A DNA stretch of 64,000 nucleotides from Lithobates sylvaticus (GCA_028564925.1 CM053028.1:444528022-444592021), one strand, 5' to 3'. Positions 45,122 to 57,474 are shown, numbered from the stretch's first letter. The notes: generated by a model not told the origin, from the letters alone. Program-made: numbers and translations.

Positions 45122-45250
45122 CACACTGTATTATTATTATTTCAGGTACTTATATAGCGCCAGGAATGTATGCAGCGCTTTACATATATATTATACATTT
45201 ACATCAGTCCCTACCCTCAAGGAGCTTACAATCTAAGGTCCCTAACTCAC
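45122..45250. repeat. Dispersed vertebrate repeat (GCGCTTTACA type)
   Basis: Contains ACTTATATAGCGCCAGGAAT, GCAGCGCTTTACATATA and CAAGGAGCTTACAATCTAAG, a combination widespread in fish and amphibian genomes. I recognise the sequence but not its class with certainty. Confidence 0.6.
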
Positions 45251-45982
45251 ATTCATACATACTGTAGACACCCAACAGCATCCAGCAGGGGAGGCGACTG
45301 GAAGGCAGACCGGCAACCAGGCCCTTAAACAGCAAGGCTACTACTTGATACACAACAGTCCCTTTCCTGTTTTTTCCTGTCCCTTCTCCACAGGATCCTA
45401 ACCCTATGCTAGTCCAACTGTCCCTAGCCAGCGGGAGATCTGTCCCTATCCTACCCACTATGCAGATATGTGGCCTCTCAGAAGGTGGGCCTTAATGTGG
45501 AGTGGCTGCATATATGCTTCTATAGCTAAACAGTTTACTGTGCCGAGAATACACTCCCTGCGCAAACCCAGCAGAGTACCTAAACTGTCACAGAAAGCTC
45601 TGGATGCATACTTGTGATCAGGACATTTCGATCATGGGATAGCTGTGACAGCCAATCACAGCGGTCACATGAGTGGAATGCCTCCTGGTATATTGATCCA
45701 CTTAAAGTACAGGGAGGCTGTGGTGGAAAGGGGTTAAAAAAATTATAAATGCAGGTGCACAGTGAAGTTTTTGTAGTGGTGTTCTGAGGCAGTGGAGAGA
45801 AGATAATGATCCCCTTTATAAAGTAGTCTATCATTAAAAAGAAACTGTTCTCTGGAAGCAGTACCCAAAAAATGGCAGGCAAAGGGTGAAGGACTCGTCA
45901 TCTGTAACTTTTATTGTCTCACCGCAGCTGACCTTTTCCCCATTACTTTGTCTGCGCTGTGTCTCTGTGTGAAGGTGAATAA
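45251..45982. other. No gene seen
   Basis: Anonymous sequence; no domain-bearing frame. Confidence 0.4.
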
Positions 45983-46895
45983 ACTAGCGGATTGAATGAA
46001 TGAATGATTTGTATAGCGCTGCAACTGCGAACTGAATCGCCTTGAGGCGCTTGATCCGACCTGCGTTGATTACTTCTTAGAAGAGGTGGGTCTTGAGTTT
46101 TTTCCTGAAGGCCTGATGGTTTCCTTCCAAGCTGTTCGGATGTTCGTAGGTAGAGCGTTCCATAGCCGTGGTCCTTGGACTGCAAATCTTCGTTCTCCCC
46201 TTGATTTGTACCGGGACTTGGGAATGAGGAGGAGGTTTTGGTTGGTTGATCGGAGGTTGCCTATTGGGAGTGTAGTGTTTTATTTTTTCGCATAAGTATT
46301 GAGGAGCATCTCCTTGTGTACATTTGTGTGTCAGGCAGAGGGTCTTGAATGTGATCAGATCCTTTACAGTTAGCCAGTGTAGGATCCTCAGGGAGGGGAG
46401 ATGGATTCCCATGTTTTTTTTCCCGTGACTAGTCTTGCTGCCATGTTTTGAACGACTTGTAGGCGTGCAATCTGTAATTTAGGTAGTCCTATGTAGAGGG
46501 AGTTTGCGTAGTCGAGTTGAGAATTGATGATTGTTCCTACCACTATTGCTTTTTCCTTTTCTGGAATGAAGGGGATGAGTCTATGTAGCAGGCGTATAAG
46601 GTGGTAAGATCCGCTGACTACTGATCCTATTTGCGCATCCATTGACATTTCTGAATCGAAGATGACTCAGAGACTTTTGACTTTTATGCTTAGGGGGATG
46701 GTCTGTCCAAGGATGGTGGGTGGAGTCTATGGGGTCGTAGATTGAATATTTCTGTTTGCATTTAAGAGAAGGAGTTCTGTTTTGGATCCGTTAAGTTTGA
46801 GGGAGCTTGTGGACATCCAGTCATCTATTGATGTGAGGCATTTTTCTAATTCCTGATATTGGTCTTTTTGTCCGGGGATCCGAAGGTAGAGTTGA
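45983..46895 (-). mobile_element. L2-type LINE, 5'-truncated, C-terminal reverse transcriptase region
   Basis: Read on the minus strand, the sequence encodes the end of a LINE ORF2. It starts near SIDDWMSTSSLKLNGSKTEL (about 46,770-46,830). HRLIPFIPEKEKAIVVGTII and SQLDYANSLYIGLPKLQIAR follow, then LQVVQNMAARLVTG. After a frame change comes LRILHWLTVKDLITFKTLCL, and it ends FRKKLKTHLF followed by a stop at about 46,076. The 3' untranslated part ends in ATCATTCATTCATTCA near 45,990. This order is typical of the L2/CR1 group. Frame changes and internal stops make it dead, and most of ORF2 is missing. Confidence 0.85.
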
Positions 46896-48300
46896 TTACA
46901 CCACCACAGGATGGTACTGTGGGTGTATAAGTGGTGGTAAAAAGTTCCACATCCTAATAACTAGAGTTTGTTCATTTGGGAGGAATCATGGACTTTACAG
47001 GCACCAGTATTACATTTTTTTTTTATTAATAACAAATAAAAAAAAACATATAAGAGTAATACAGACTCATGTAAACGATAACCAGCACATTCAACTCTAA
47101 CCGCTGGACCAGGGTCAGTATTGTAGCAACCCCTGGTATATTCCCTCAACAGAGTGGGAGCAGGATAATGTTTTAAAGATGCAAGCTCAACATGTTTCGT
47201 GATATGACGCTTCTTCAGGAATTTATTAGTATTTTTTCCTCCTAGGTAAGTATGTTTATACACAATGGCTCGAAGATCGATTCCTCATTATATTATATTG
47301 GACATCAGATGGTGCTACTCATGACTCACTTCTTGCAGTATCTGCAACTAGGTTTTTTGACACATGAGAGGCAAAACAAAAGTCACCAAACCAGATGTTG
47401 TGGGCTTTAGCTTACATTTATGGCATTTGTACAATGCTACAGAATTAGTAGAACAGCAAAACGATTCCTTCAATAATTTACCTACTATAAGGGGCAAATC
47501 CTGTAAGAATGGGTAGAAAGAAAACACAAAAAAGGAATGGTTTGCCATATTCTGCATATAAAAGTTCCTTTTTAGCTGATAGCATGAAGTTCATATGAAA
47601 GAAGAAATATGTATAAAAAGGTAATAGAGTCACACTGGATTATAAAAAGGCATTCTGTTACAAGAGCTTATTATCTCCAGATGCACTTGAAAACATGTGA
47701 TAACATGCATTGCCATGTGTTTTCAGGTGTGTTGCAATACATGTTTTAGAGCTTTTACTTTGTCAGCTCCTTTGTAAAAAGTGAAGGCGGATCTTCAAGG
47801 CATCTGAGCACCACAAACTAAAAACCCTATTTCATTAATTTTTAATATTCATAGCAAACTCCCCCTTACATCCATATCTCTATGTTTTATTTTGTTGAGA
47901 AATCACTTTGAATAACACTCCCCTAGCATTTCTGTCCGAGGCCATCTTGAGAAGGGGCAAAGGATTCATGTAGCACTTACTTCCTGGAATCCATCTGCCC
48001 TTAGTTCTGGCATGTATGCAGGAGAGTGTGCTTAGCTGAGAAAACCCCTTCTCCACCCCTGAAGACGCCTGGGATGTATGACATAATTTGCCTAGGAAAG
48101 AAACCAGGAAGTAACTGAAGACATGTTAAAAAAGAAAGTTTAAAACAAGTAAATATGATATACTTTCCTTTCATTTTACTAAAGCTAGCAGCATGAGGAT
48201 TAAAAATAATCAGTGTTGATTGGGACTCGGTAGAGTGAAGGTCCACTTTAGGTCTAAGGAGGTACACGACATCCCCTGGACTATGGTATCTCTATGATTT
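46896..48300. other. No gene seen; CGAAACATG-type repeat motif
   Basis: About 47,185-47,222 on the minus strand reads GAAGAAGCGTCATATCACG then AAACATGTTGAGC, a motif common in frog and fish repeats. The rest is anonymous. Confidence 0.4.
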
Positions 48301-50274
48301 ACGTCATGGTTGTGCGAGGGAGGGGGGCAGGTTTGTTTTATCCCCCCCCCCCCACCAAAATATTCAGCACCAGCCACCACTGCATTTAAAGCCCTATTTT
48401 AACGATTAGAGGCAGAAAAATAACTCTCCTGGATTGTGTTTTTGAGAGTAGGTTAATGGCAGAAAAAATGCTAAAAGCTCCCAAAATGCCTGTACAAAAA
48501 CAATCTATGAGCATTTATTTCAGCCAAGGGAACTGGTGTTTTTTTTTTTTTTTAAGCTCAGTGTGCATGGACCCTCAAGCATACCACGAATGCACTGTCT
48601 TTGGTAATCTGTCTCCTGACCTGCTAAGGAAGATTTCTCCAGTTTCAAAGAACCCGTATGAACATAGCACACAAGCATTAAATCTTCATATTCTTACTAA
48701 AGCATAACACAAGTATTTCTAATTTTTTGATTTTTTATGAAGAATTGTAAGCTTTTCCATACGTGCTTCCTTATATTAAGCCAATTGTGCACCCACAACA
48801 CCTTGTGTAAAAGGAAGCTGTTTTCTTTCAATAAAGTATTTTGTGCAGTAAATATAAACGGCTAAATACCTTTTCTCATCAGCAGTATGTAGCAGTCTTG
48901 TGACTTCTATCAGTGTCCGGCCAAGCACTGGTTAAAGCTTGTAGGAGTTTTCATTCTCCTCTGACTGTTCTTTAAGGCTTTGTGTCTGGACAGTGCTGAT
49001 TGGCCCTGTGCTGATCACATGCACCCTCCCAAAGAAAAAAAAAACAAAACTCTCTAGCAATACACACCAAACTCAGCATGTGCAGACAGCCTCCTAGGGC
49101 TCTGTTCTATGAGCAGATTAATTGGGGACAATGAAAGAAGGGGAAGATCAAAGAAGACAAGATCAAACAGCCTTTTTATACAATGTGGAGGATTAACCCC
49201 TTAGGTTCCACAGTGAGTATAACAAGCATACTTTACTCCATATACAGACTGATTTTACTGTTGTTGGTTTAGTAACACTTTAATGTTATAACAAACATTA
49301 AACTTGTGTATTTTTTTGTGGTGTGGCTGCACTGGTCATGTGAACAAATGCACTTCACAGAGCTCCTGCTAATAATCTTGTACGCAATTCTTCTCTCGTG
49401 GCCTTACTGTCTCTGTCCTGGCCCTACTGTACACCACACCGGGTCACCTCCAGTTCAATCCTCATTTGCATTACTGCAATGATGACAAGGAAAAACAGGG
49501 TAGAAGCCACGGTGCTGTACTCTCAGTATGGCACCCCTGCCCTTCCCCAGCGTGCACCTCTTGAATCAGACAAACCAAGGGATTTTGCCTACAAATCGGG
49601 TAAGCCTTCCCGAACAACTGGGAAAGACTCCACTTGTGATATGCGTTTACTATGTGTAGCCAGGTGCTGGCTAGTCAGCCTGTGTCATTATGGGACATTC
49701 TTTAACAAGGTTATTTAACAATTCTTTAACTGAGTGACTATCGGGGGTCACTCTCAAGCTAAATCCCTGTGTCACCGGATGCAGGGCCAGGCACCCTTTA
49801 CTGGTTGCAGATTCTTTAAAAGCCTGCTTCAGGACATCCTATTTCCTTGAGCCTTGGTATCATCAGAATTGGTGAACAGGCAGAAGCCCACCCTGAGTAA
49901 ATCTTACAAAAGACACTGCATGCAGACACCTTTACCCCATCTCTTTAAACAAAGGCTAGGCTGCTATCCATTATTGCTGATCACCATTGCACAGCAACCT
50001 GTCTGGGCCCTTGTTGAGCTAGATGAAGATTCTGAACACCTATGCTACAAGGACTTCACTCCTCTTCTCTCCTCCCCACATAAAGGACTCAGTTCATAAC
50101 ATCTGTGTGCATTAGGGGGAACTCTTACTCAGACTCTGCCTATTGCTTTCCTAACAAATTGTGATCTTATAAATTGTGCTGTTTACTTTCTGGTCCATGG
50201 CATTAAGATTTGAAGGGAGCAGCTTGACACAGATAGGTCTCTCTCCTCTCTTTTATACCTGGGGTAATAGATTC
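48301..50274. other. No gene seen
   Basis: A C-run at about 48,342-48,353, a T-run at 48,539-48,554, and several frames of 80-106 codons without recognisable domains. The upstream part of the following element's 5' LTR may begin within this stretch, but I could not fix its edge. Confidence 0.4.
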
Positions 50275-50580
50275 TAGGACCTATTGGTTATTACTGTTTG
50301 ATTTATTGAGATTTCCCTTGCATTTTATATCCTCTATATACATTTTAAGACTAAAGTTTAAGATTGGAAAGATATCTGCATTAACATTCCTTTCTCTGTT
50401 GACTTAAGAAACCTTAGTAAAATACTAATTTGATTTGCTAGTCTGGTGTATTTTGAAATTGTATTCTTTCTTTAAATTATGTCTGAACCGAGGGTGTCAA
50501 AGGTGTCTGGAGGCTTGCAAGGTCAGGGCAACATTTGGTGACAGTTATCTTCCAGTGGCCCTTATGGGGGTGGTGCTACA
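50275..50580 (+). repeat. 5' LTR, downstream part
   Basis: The 50,275-50,390 stretch (TTATTACTG, TTTCCCTTGCATT, TATCTGCATTAA) matches 56,168-56,280. The LTR ends in GTGCTACA just before the primer binding site. Its upstream limit is not resolved. Confidence 0.7.
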
Positions 50581-50582
50581 TA

Positions 50583-50600
50583 TGGGGGCTCGTACGGGGT
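50583..50600 (+). promoter_or_regulatory. Primer binding site, proline-tRNA type
   Basis: TGGGGGCTCGTACGGGGT closely resembles the TGGGGGCTCGTCCGGGAT site complementary to the 3' end of proline tRNA, and it lies two bases beyond the LTR end. Confidence 0.75.
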
Positions 50601-50960
50601 ACCCCTCGTGGTTGGCCCTAGCAAGCAGTGTGATGAGCCAAGAGATGAAGAGTGAATGGACCCAGCTGCAGCAGCCATGTGGGGACAAGAGCAAGGTAAC
50701 CGACTGGAGTTGTGTACAGTGGTGGAGATATCTGGAAGCAAATGGACCGAAAGGGAAGTACGACAGCTGGTGAGGAAGGTAGTCTCAGAGCAAGGAGCCT
50801 ATCTCTTCGACATGAGAACAGAGTTCAGCCTGGATTCCACCCATGCCTTGCTGGAGTGGAGAGTGGCTATACCAGCCTGCTTTCAGAAGGACATTGTGAG
50901 TTTGGCAGAAGGGGTCAAGGCTCAAGTAATACCATTGCTGCCGGTGTTCTATCTAAAAAT

Positions 50961-52422
50961 TGCCCCGATGGGACTGCGCATGCACAGTACCAAACGTCAC
51001 TCTAGCTGATATGTTGATCAGCTGGCGTGACGTAAACACAGCGCATGCGCAGATCGTTTCAGGCATTTTTTGACAGGAGACAGTATTCGACGGGCAGTAT
51101 TGAAAGCTATGCACACAAGGAGACCGTACTTGTCAGATTGTACCTCACTGTTGTGGGCAGTGTTGGTCATCTTACTTTAAAAAAGTAATTAGTTAAGTTA
51201 CAAATTACTTCTCCCAAAAAGTAATTGCGTTAGTAACTCGGTTACTACATTGGAAAAGTAATTAGTTACTAGGCAAAGTAACTGTGACAGGGGTGGCAGC
51301 GGTGGTACTTGAGGGGGGTGGCAGCGGTGGTACTTGAGGGGTGGCAGTGGTGGTACTTGGAGGGTGGCAGTGGTGGTGGTGTACTTGGGGGGTGGCAGTG
51401 GTGGTGGTGTACAGTACTTGGGGGGTGGCAGCGGTGGTGTACTGGGGGGGTGGCAGGAAGCGGTGGTACTTGGGGGGGTGGCAACGGTGGTGGTGCCATC
51501 CTCTATCTCCACCACCTCTACCTCTTACTGATCCCATCCCCCACCACCACTGATCTCATCCCTACCCTATCCCCCCATCACCTCTGTTGTAGAAGTGATG
51601 GTGGGTTGGTAGGCATGGGATCAGTAAGAAGCAGAGGTGGTGGAGGACTTGGGATGGATCGCTTGCACTGCAATTCAAATCGTCAGTCACTTACTTGAAT
51701 GCCTCCAGGGATGCCTTTCCTCATGGGGAGAGAGAGAGACCCTTCCCTTCACTCGATTGGTGTCAGCTGGTCAGCTGACTTCATTTTTCAGTGTCTGCCC
51801 CTCCTCCCTACATTCTCTCTCTCTGGATAGGCGGGGCGGGATGGGGCGGTCCAGACAGTCTCTCTGAGTCTCAGCCTCTTCTTAGCTCAGCGGGCGAAAG
51901 CCCCCCTCCCCGCGGCGGAACGAATGGCCAGGCAGTGCGGCCACGGCGGGCCTCCCGGGCAGTAGATGTAATTGCGGTAACGCCGCCCAAGTAATGGGAA
52001 CGGAGTTACCATGAGGGGAAGAGTAATCAGTTAGATTACTCGTTACCCTCTAAAGTAACTGCGTTAAGTAACTCTGTTTATTTTAACTGAGTTACTTACA
52101 TCACTGGTTGCGGGGCTGGTTTTCCGTGTGCTGAAGAGCATATTTTGTCTGTGTTGCAGGATGGGTTTGGTGTGTTGAACGGCGGGTTTTGCTTGTGTGT
52201 AAGGGCGGGTTGCAACACACACAAAACCCACCATTCAACACACCCACAACCCGCCCCACAATAGCGAGACTTAATCTGACAATTAAATTCCCCGCTGTTT
52301 GCATAGCGTCAGATAATGCCTCTGACGATCTGCGCATGCACTGTGTTGACGTCACGCCAGCTGATCAACATATCAGCTGGAGTAAAGTTTGTTCCTGCGC
52401 ATGCACGGACCCATTAGGGGCA
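50961..52422. mobile_element. MITE with long inverted ends, nested in the Gypsy element
   Basis: The left arm (TGCCCCGATGGG, ACTGCGCATGCAC, CTGATATGTTGATCAGCTGG) and the right arm (its complement through CATTAGGGGCA) pair over about 100 bp. The middle contains another palindrome (52,160-52,258). Its left half is interrupted by an hAT copy (51,158-52,106). Superfamily uncertain. Confidence 0.8.
51158..52106. mobile_element. hAT-type nonautonomous element with internal minisatellite
   Basis: Ends CAGTGTTGGTCATCTTAC and the complement of CAGTGATGTAAGTAACTC are flanked by GTTGTGGG and GTTGCGGG (7 of 8 identical). AGTAATTAGTTACT- and AAGTAACTC-type sub-terminal repeats are typical of this widespread vertebrate family. 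About 51,285-51,500 is a GGTGGCAGCGGTGGTACTTG array. No transposase. Confidence 0.88.
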
Positions 52423-55002
52423 TTTTTCAAGGGGAGGCATTTCTGCACAGAACACCTGTTGGGGATCTGGTGGAGGATCACACGCAAGTCAGTTCAATCA
52501 ACCCAGTATCTATGGAAGCTGATATACCCACAGCCGGTTTGCCCCCTGCCTCCTTCTATACCGGCATGATCAAGCTGGTTGAGAGTTTAGTGAAAAATAA
52601 TACAGCTACAGTCAATCAGGTATACCAGAAGCTTTGGTTCTTCTTGGGGCAGATTCCAACCCCTGCTGGAGAGGAAGAGTTTGAAAGTTGGATGGCTTAG
52701 GCCATACAAGCGGTGGAAGAATGGAGTGTTCCAGAAGCGGTGAAAAGACAGAGACTAAGTGAGAGTCTTAGGGGCCCAGCAGCGAAGTGATTCGTAGTCT
52801 GCGGACCCAAGACTGTGTGGCTATTGAGTACATTGAAGCTCTGTATGCTGTGTTTGGCTGAGTGGAAAGGCTCCCAGATCTAATGTACAAAGTTCAATCA
52901 CACCCATCAATGTAAGGGTGAGAGACTTTTTTTGATTATATTACCAGAGTGGATAGAATTTTACACCAGATCATTCTGAAGAAAGGGATTGACCATCTTG
53001 ATGCTGACAAAGTCCATTTGTAATGAATTATGCAGGGTGCTAGACCTAATCACCCGATTGTACTGGGACTGTTACTTAAGGGAACACAAGCGGTCCCTAC
53101 CTCCCCTATGCTGATGAAAAAAGTAAGGGAGGAAGAAGCCTTTTTAGATGAAAAGAATCAAGGATTCAAAGAGCTGTCAAAGCTTAATCTCAAGATAGAG
53201 AAGGTGTCAGCCCGAGTTATTCAGGGGGAAATATGTGTTCTTCCAGAGGATATCGATAAGGAGACAGAGGCAGATGAATACCCAAACCCTCCCATTTTTA
53301 TGTCCATCAGTGAGGCAGCCCCAGTTGAGTTGCTTGCACAAGTCGGTCAGGTTCAGGACAAGATGCAACAGGCCCTACTGCGAGCAAAGGAGGCTCAGGC
53401 AAACATGAAAATGACTAAGCCCGTTCTAAGAAAGTGCTTTCATTGTGGAGAACCAGGACATTTCTGAGCCCAGTGAGCTTCGAAGGTCAAACCAGATCTT
53501 ACAGCCGAGGTGCTGAAAGTCTTACATAAACTCTTCCCTGCTCAGAAGGTGGGAAACTTCAAGGGTCACAGTGAAGGAGCCAGCTGAGAACCTCAACAAA
53601 GTCCAGAGCTCCAAAAGTGGAAAGGATGGGAGACCAGATTGAGGCACAAGAAGAAGACCTCAGGGCATATAACTAACTACACCCCCACCCAAGCCAGACA
53701 GCAAGCCATATAAGCTGGGAAAAAGGTCACAGAGAGTCAATGCTTCACCACATCCCAAGGCCACTGTTAGTTCAGCAATTAGCAAGGAAAGAAGGGAACT
53801 TAGATCACTCTAAAAGGCAAGCTGACCTGCCAGGAAGACTTATAGGCCCTTCCCCCATAGTGTCAGTGCAAGGGGAAGGCTTCTACATCAAAGCCTTACT
53901 GAACACCGGAGCACAAGTGACTGTTATACAGAGATTTCTATAACAAACACTTGAAGCATATTCCCCTGTGTAAGCTGGAAGAGCTGAAGATTTGGGGAAT
54001 CTTCAACACACTAGCCTTTGTGTGTCTCTGATCCCAGGGGCTTAACAAAACTGCTGATCAATGCTGATTGGGACCAATACTGACCTGGTGAGGAGGTTAC
54101 TGGTTCCATTGGCTGGAAAGGAAGATTCTGCGCTTAGAGGAATATATCCTCAATTACATCAAGCCTTTAAGCAAGTGGTCAAAGAACAGAGCACCCCAGC
54201 TGAAGGGGAGGGAAGACTTTGGAGGCTGGAAGCGAGAGAAAAGGTGTTGCAGCCAGGTAGAATAGTCTGTATGAAAGCTACTGTCAAGTTGAATTAGGAT
54301 CAGCCAGGCTCCTTTGTTGTCTTGGAGACTGATTCACAACCAAGTAAAGCAGGGGTGGAATTAGTGCCAGAGATGGTACCTACCAAAGCCCTGTCCCAGA
54401 ATGGAGGAAATTTGCCAGTCAGTCATCAGAATGTCACAGATCATCCAGTTCCGTTAAGGGGTCGAATGATGATAGGGGAAGTGAGTTCCGCTACTCCGGG
54501 AACCCTGGCAGAAATGACTAAAAGAGGAGACAAAGAGAAGTTTCTTTCATTGAGTTGTTGCCTCCTGAATGGTAGGAAAGAGTCCGAGATCAGTTGTCCA
54601 GGTGGGAGAAGGGGTTCTCCACGAACAACTTTGATGTGGTTTGTACCAAGAGTGCTCCACACTGGATTCAGTTGGATGAGGATAAACCATTCCGGTAAAG
54701 AGCAAGATGGCCCCACAGTGATCTGGAAGATCTCAGGGAGCAGCTTGCTGAGCTGCAGAAATCAGGAGTCATTCTGGAATCCATGAACCCTATTATTATG
54801 GTGGTGAGGAAGAAGAATGGGATGCTGCAGATGTGTACTAATTACAGAACCTTGAACAAGAGGACCATGCCTGATCAGTACACTACCCCTCATATTAAAA
54901 ATGCCCTTCAGTATTTGTCCTGGGCAAAGTGGTTCAGTGTCTTGGACTTGAAGAGTGGATACCGCCAAATCCCTATGCACTCTAATGATAGGGAGAAGAT
55001 GG

Positions 55003-55216
55003 CTGTAAGAGCGGCAAGGATGTGGAAGTCCCTTCCACAGGCCGTGGTCTCAGCTGGGAGCATCGATAGTTTCAAAAAACTATTAGATAAGCACCTAAAC
55101 GACCGCAACATACAGGGATATACAATGTAATACTGACATATATAATCACACACATAGGTTGGACTTGATAGACTTGTGTCTTTTTTCAACCTCACCTACT
55201 ATGTAACTATGTAACT
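55003..55216 (+). mobile_element. LINE 3' tail (CR1/L2-like) nested in the Gypsy RT region
   Basis: Reads RAARMWKSLPQAVVSAGSID then SFKKLLDKHLNDRN and a stop at about 55,130, like the last residues of CR1/L2-type ORF2. A short 3' part follows ending in ATGTAACTATGTAACT repeats, as such LINEs do. ATGGC at both edges may be its target duplication. 5'-truncated and dead. Confidence 0.65.
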
Positions 55217-56167
55217 ACTATGGCATTCATTTGCCTGTTGGGTTTCTTCGAGTTCAACAGGATGCCCCAGGGATTGTCAGGGGCTGCGGCTACGTTCCAG
55301 CGGTTGATGAAGCATGCGGTTGGTGACATGAACCTGATGGAGGTCCTGGTGTACTTGGACTACAACATTGTCTTTGGAAGGACCTTAGAGGAGCATAAAG
55401 CAAGGTTCGATAAAGTTTTTGAGAGGCTTCATGAAGAGGGTCTGAAGTTGTCCTTAGAAAAATTGTCAGTTCTATCAAACTTCTGTCACCTACCTAGGGC
55501 ATGTTGTTTCTACCAAAAGCATTGCTACAGAGCCGAAGAAGCTGGAATGAGTTGCCCCCTGGCCCCCACCAAGAACCGTGACTGAATTGAGGTCTTTCCT
55601 GGGGTTCTGCTCCTATTATCGGAGATTTGTGAACTTTGCAAATATTGCCACATAATGTGTTGCTTAAGAATGAGGTGGAGCGCGAAGACAGCAAGTTGAG
55701 GCAAGTGAGGCATGGGGCTCGGAAGTTAAAAGAGTCTATTAAAGAGCAGTGGACGCTTCAGTGTAAGAAAGCTTTCCATCAACTCAAGTAAGGCCTCACA
55801 AAAGCACCGGTACTGGCCTGTGCAGACCCAGCCAAGCCACAAAAGCTTCATGTGGATGCCAGCTGAGAAGGGCTCGGCAGGGTTCTATACCAGGAACAGG
55901 ACAGTGAGCTTTAGCCCATAGCATATGTGAGTCGATGTTTGACCCTGTTTGAAAATAACTATTCTGTGCTCAAGCTAGAGTTTCTGGCCTTAAAGTGGGC
56001 TGTAGTAGACAAATTGAAAGATTACCTGTACAGAGTTTCTTTCGTAGTGAAGACGGATAATAATCCTCTGATGTACCTACTGTCTTCAGCTCAGCTGGAT
56101 ACTACTGGACATCAATAGCTGGCAGCCCTGTCTGGATTTCAGTTCAGTCTGAAGTTTCATAGGGTCT

Positions 56168-56280
56168 TCCAGGGCCTATTGGTTATTACTGTTTTGATTC
56201 ATTGTGATTTCCCTTGCATTGTATATCCTCTGTATACTTGCTAAGACTAAAGTTTGAGATTGGAAAGATATCTGCACTAA
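56168..56280 (+). repeat. 3' LTR portion
   Basis: About 113 bp similar to 50,275-50,390, ending where TTAA-MITE-like sequence begins. Confidence 0.7.
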
Positions 56281-56720
56281 AGCAGAGCTCCACCCAAAAG
56301 GGAAAGCTCTGCTTGTCTGAAAGTTGATCTGGAGTCATGCAATGAGGACTTGCAATTGTGCAGCAACCTTGTCAAGCCTGGCAAGTCTAGCAATAGATTA
56401 GCAAGTCATTTTCAAACTTGCAGCTTAATTGCTTGATATCTGGGCTGCTCCCACTTTGCCACAGCTAACTGAGCCAGAATTTCGGCCCCCTCCTACTTCA
56501 ACCGCAGCCGGCCCATTCCCAAAGCGCAACGCGCTTCGCGCATGCGCAGTAGGAAACAGGCTGTGAGGCCGCAAGGCATCACTGCCGGTTTACCTATAGT
56601 CAAGATGGTGGTGCCAACACCCGATAGCTGATTGAAAAATAGGTTAGAACATCGCTGGATTCCTAGACAGGTAAGTGCCCTAATATTAATAGTCAGCAGC
56701 TACACTTCCGGTTTCCCCCG
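56281..56720 (-). mobile_element. TTAA-family MITE, partial
   Basis: CTAAAGCAGAGCTCCACCC at the left edge replaces the TTAA seen at the equivalent LTR position (CTGCATTAAC at 50,379). Farther in, AGACAGGTAAGTGCCC and GTCAGCAGCTAC match the 15,916-16,203 family in reverse. A clear second end is missing. Confidence 0.65.
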
Positions 56721-57171
56721 CACTCGGACAGCACTCCCTGACGGAACAGACAGCAAATTACTTAGCTAAGCCTAGCTGGGGTGGACTGTGGACATGGCTT
56801 GATCTGATATTGGCTGGCCCTTGATGAATGATATTGCTGAATTCATTTGTTGATGATTTTCCCACACAGCTGCCGTTCCGCATAGGCATAATTTACAGAT
56901 ACAATCACATCTCACATGTTATATATTTTTTAATTTGGTCATATTCAACACAATAACATTTTTGCACTTCACTATTGCTTCTATCCAGATAGTTAGTGTT
57001 CAGCCCTCTATAGTAGTCACTTCCCCATTTCTCTCCCCGCCAGAGCAGCCAGTGCAGACTGGGCCCGGGCATGAGGAGCAGCAGAGAAACTGAGAGAGAG
57101 AGAGACATAGATAGCGATCCTTCCGATCCTGTAGTCAAACAACTGTATACAGCTATATATACCCACATCTG
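56721..57171. other. No gene seen
   Basis: Anonymous; includes a GAGAGAGAGAG stretch near 57,090. Confidence 0.4.
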
Positions 57172-57440
57172 ACTGTATATGGAGACCTTCTTCAATCATC
57201 ACTGTGACTGCAGATATACATCACCTGTCCTGTTACTATATATATAGCTGTATACAGGACAGGTGATGTATACCTGCAGTCATTGATGATAGAGGAAGGT
57301 CTCTATATACAGGAAGGAAAATGGTGGGTGTATATATATATATATATATATACACATATATAGCTGTATACACCCACCTTCCTTCCTGTATATAGAGACC
57401 TTCCTCCATCATCACTGACTGCAGGTATACATCATCTGTT
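57172..57440. repeat. Three-copy alternating inverted repeat
   Basis: A unit of 60-80 bp (ATAGAGACCTTCCTCCATCA, then ACTGCAGGTATACATCA) occurs forward at about 57,172-57,232, inverted at 57,253-57,330 and forward again at 57,370-57,440. The middle copy can therefore pair with either neighbour. An (AT)n run (57,331-57,352) separates the second and third. Confidence 0.85.
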
Positions 57441-57474
57441 CCTCCATACTGTACAGGCTACTGCATATTACAGC

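Larger units (their letters stand above)
50275..56280 (+). mobile_element. Ty3/Gypsy element with PNMA-like Gag, broken
   Basis: LTR-derived sequence (50,275-50,390) recurs at 56,168-56,280. A primer binding site follows the first LTR. Gag-like sequence lies at about 50,656-50,960 and 52,425-53,470, including a GEEEFESWM block near 52,670 and a CFHCGEPGHF zinc knuckle near 53,440. A protease region is at about 53,850-53,940, reverse transcriptase at about 54,780-55,500 and an RNase H region at about 55,830-56,120. It has many breaks and is old. Other elements lie inside it: an inverted-repeat MITE, an hAT copy within that, and a LINE tail. The Gag resembles the Gypsy lineage from which PNMA genes arose. 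Confidence 0.82.

Noticed and set aside
49398-49718. 106-codon frame as a possible host exon
   Set aside because: No domain, no acceptor/donor pair that fits, and composition like the surrounding DNA.
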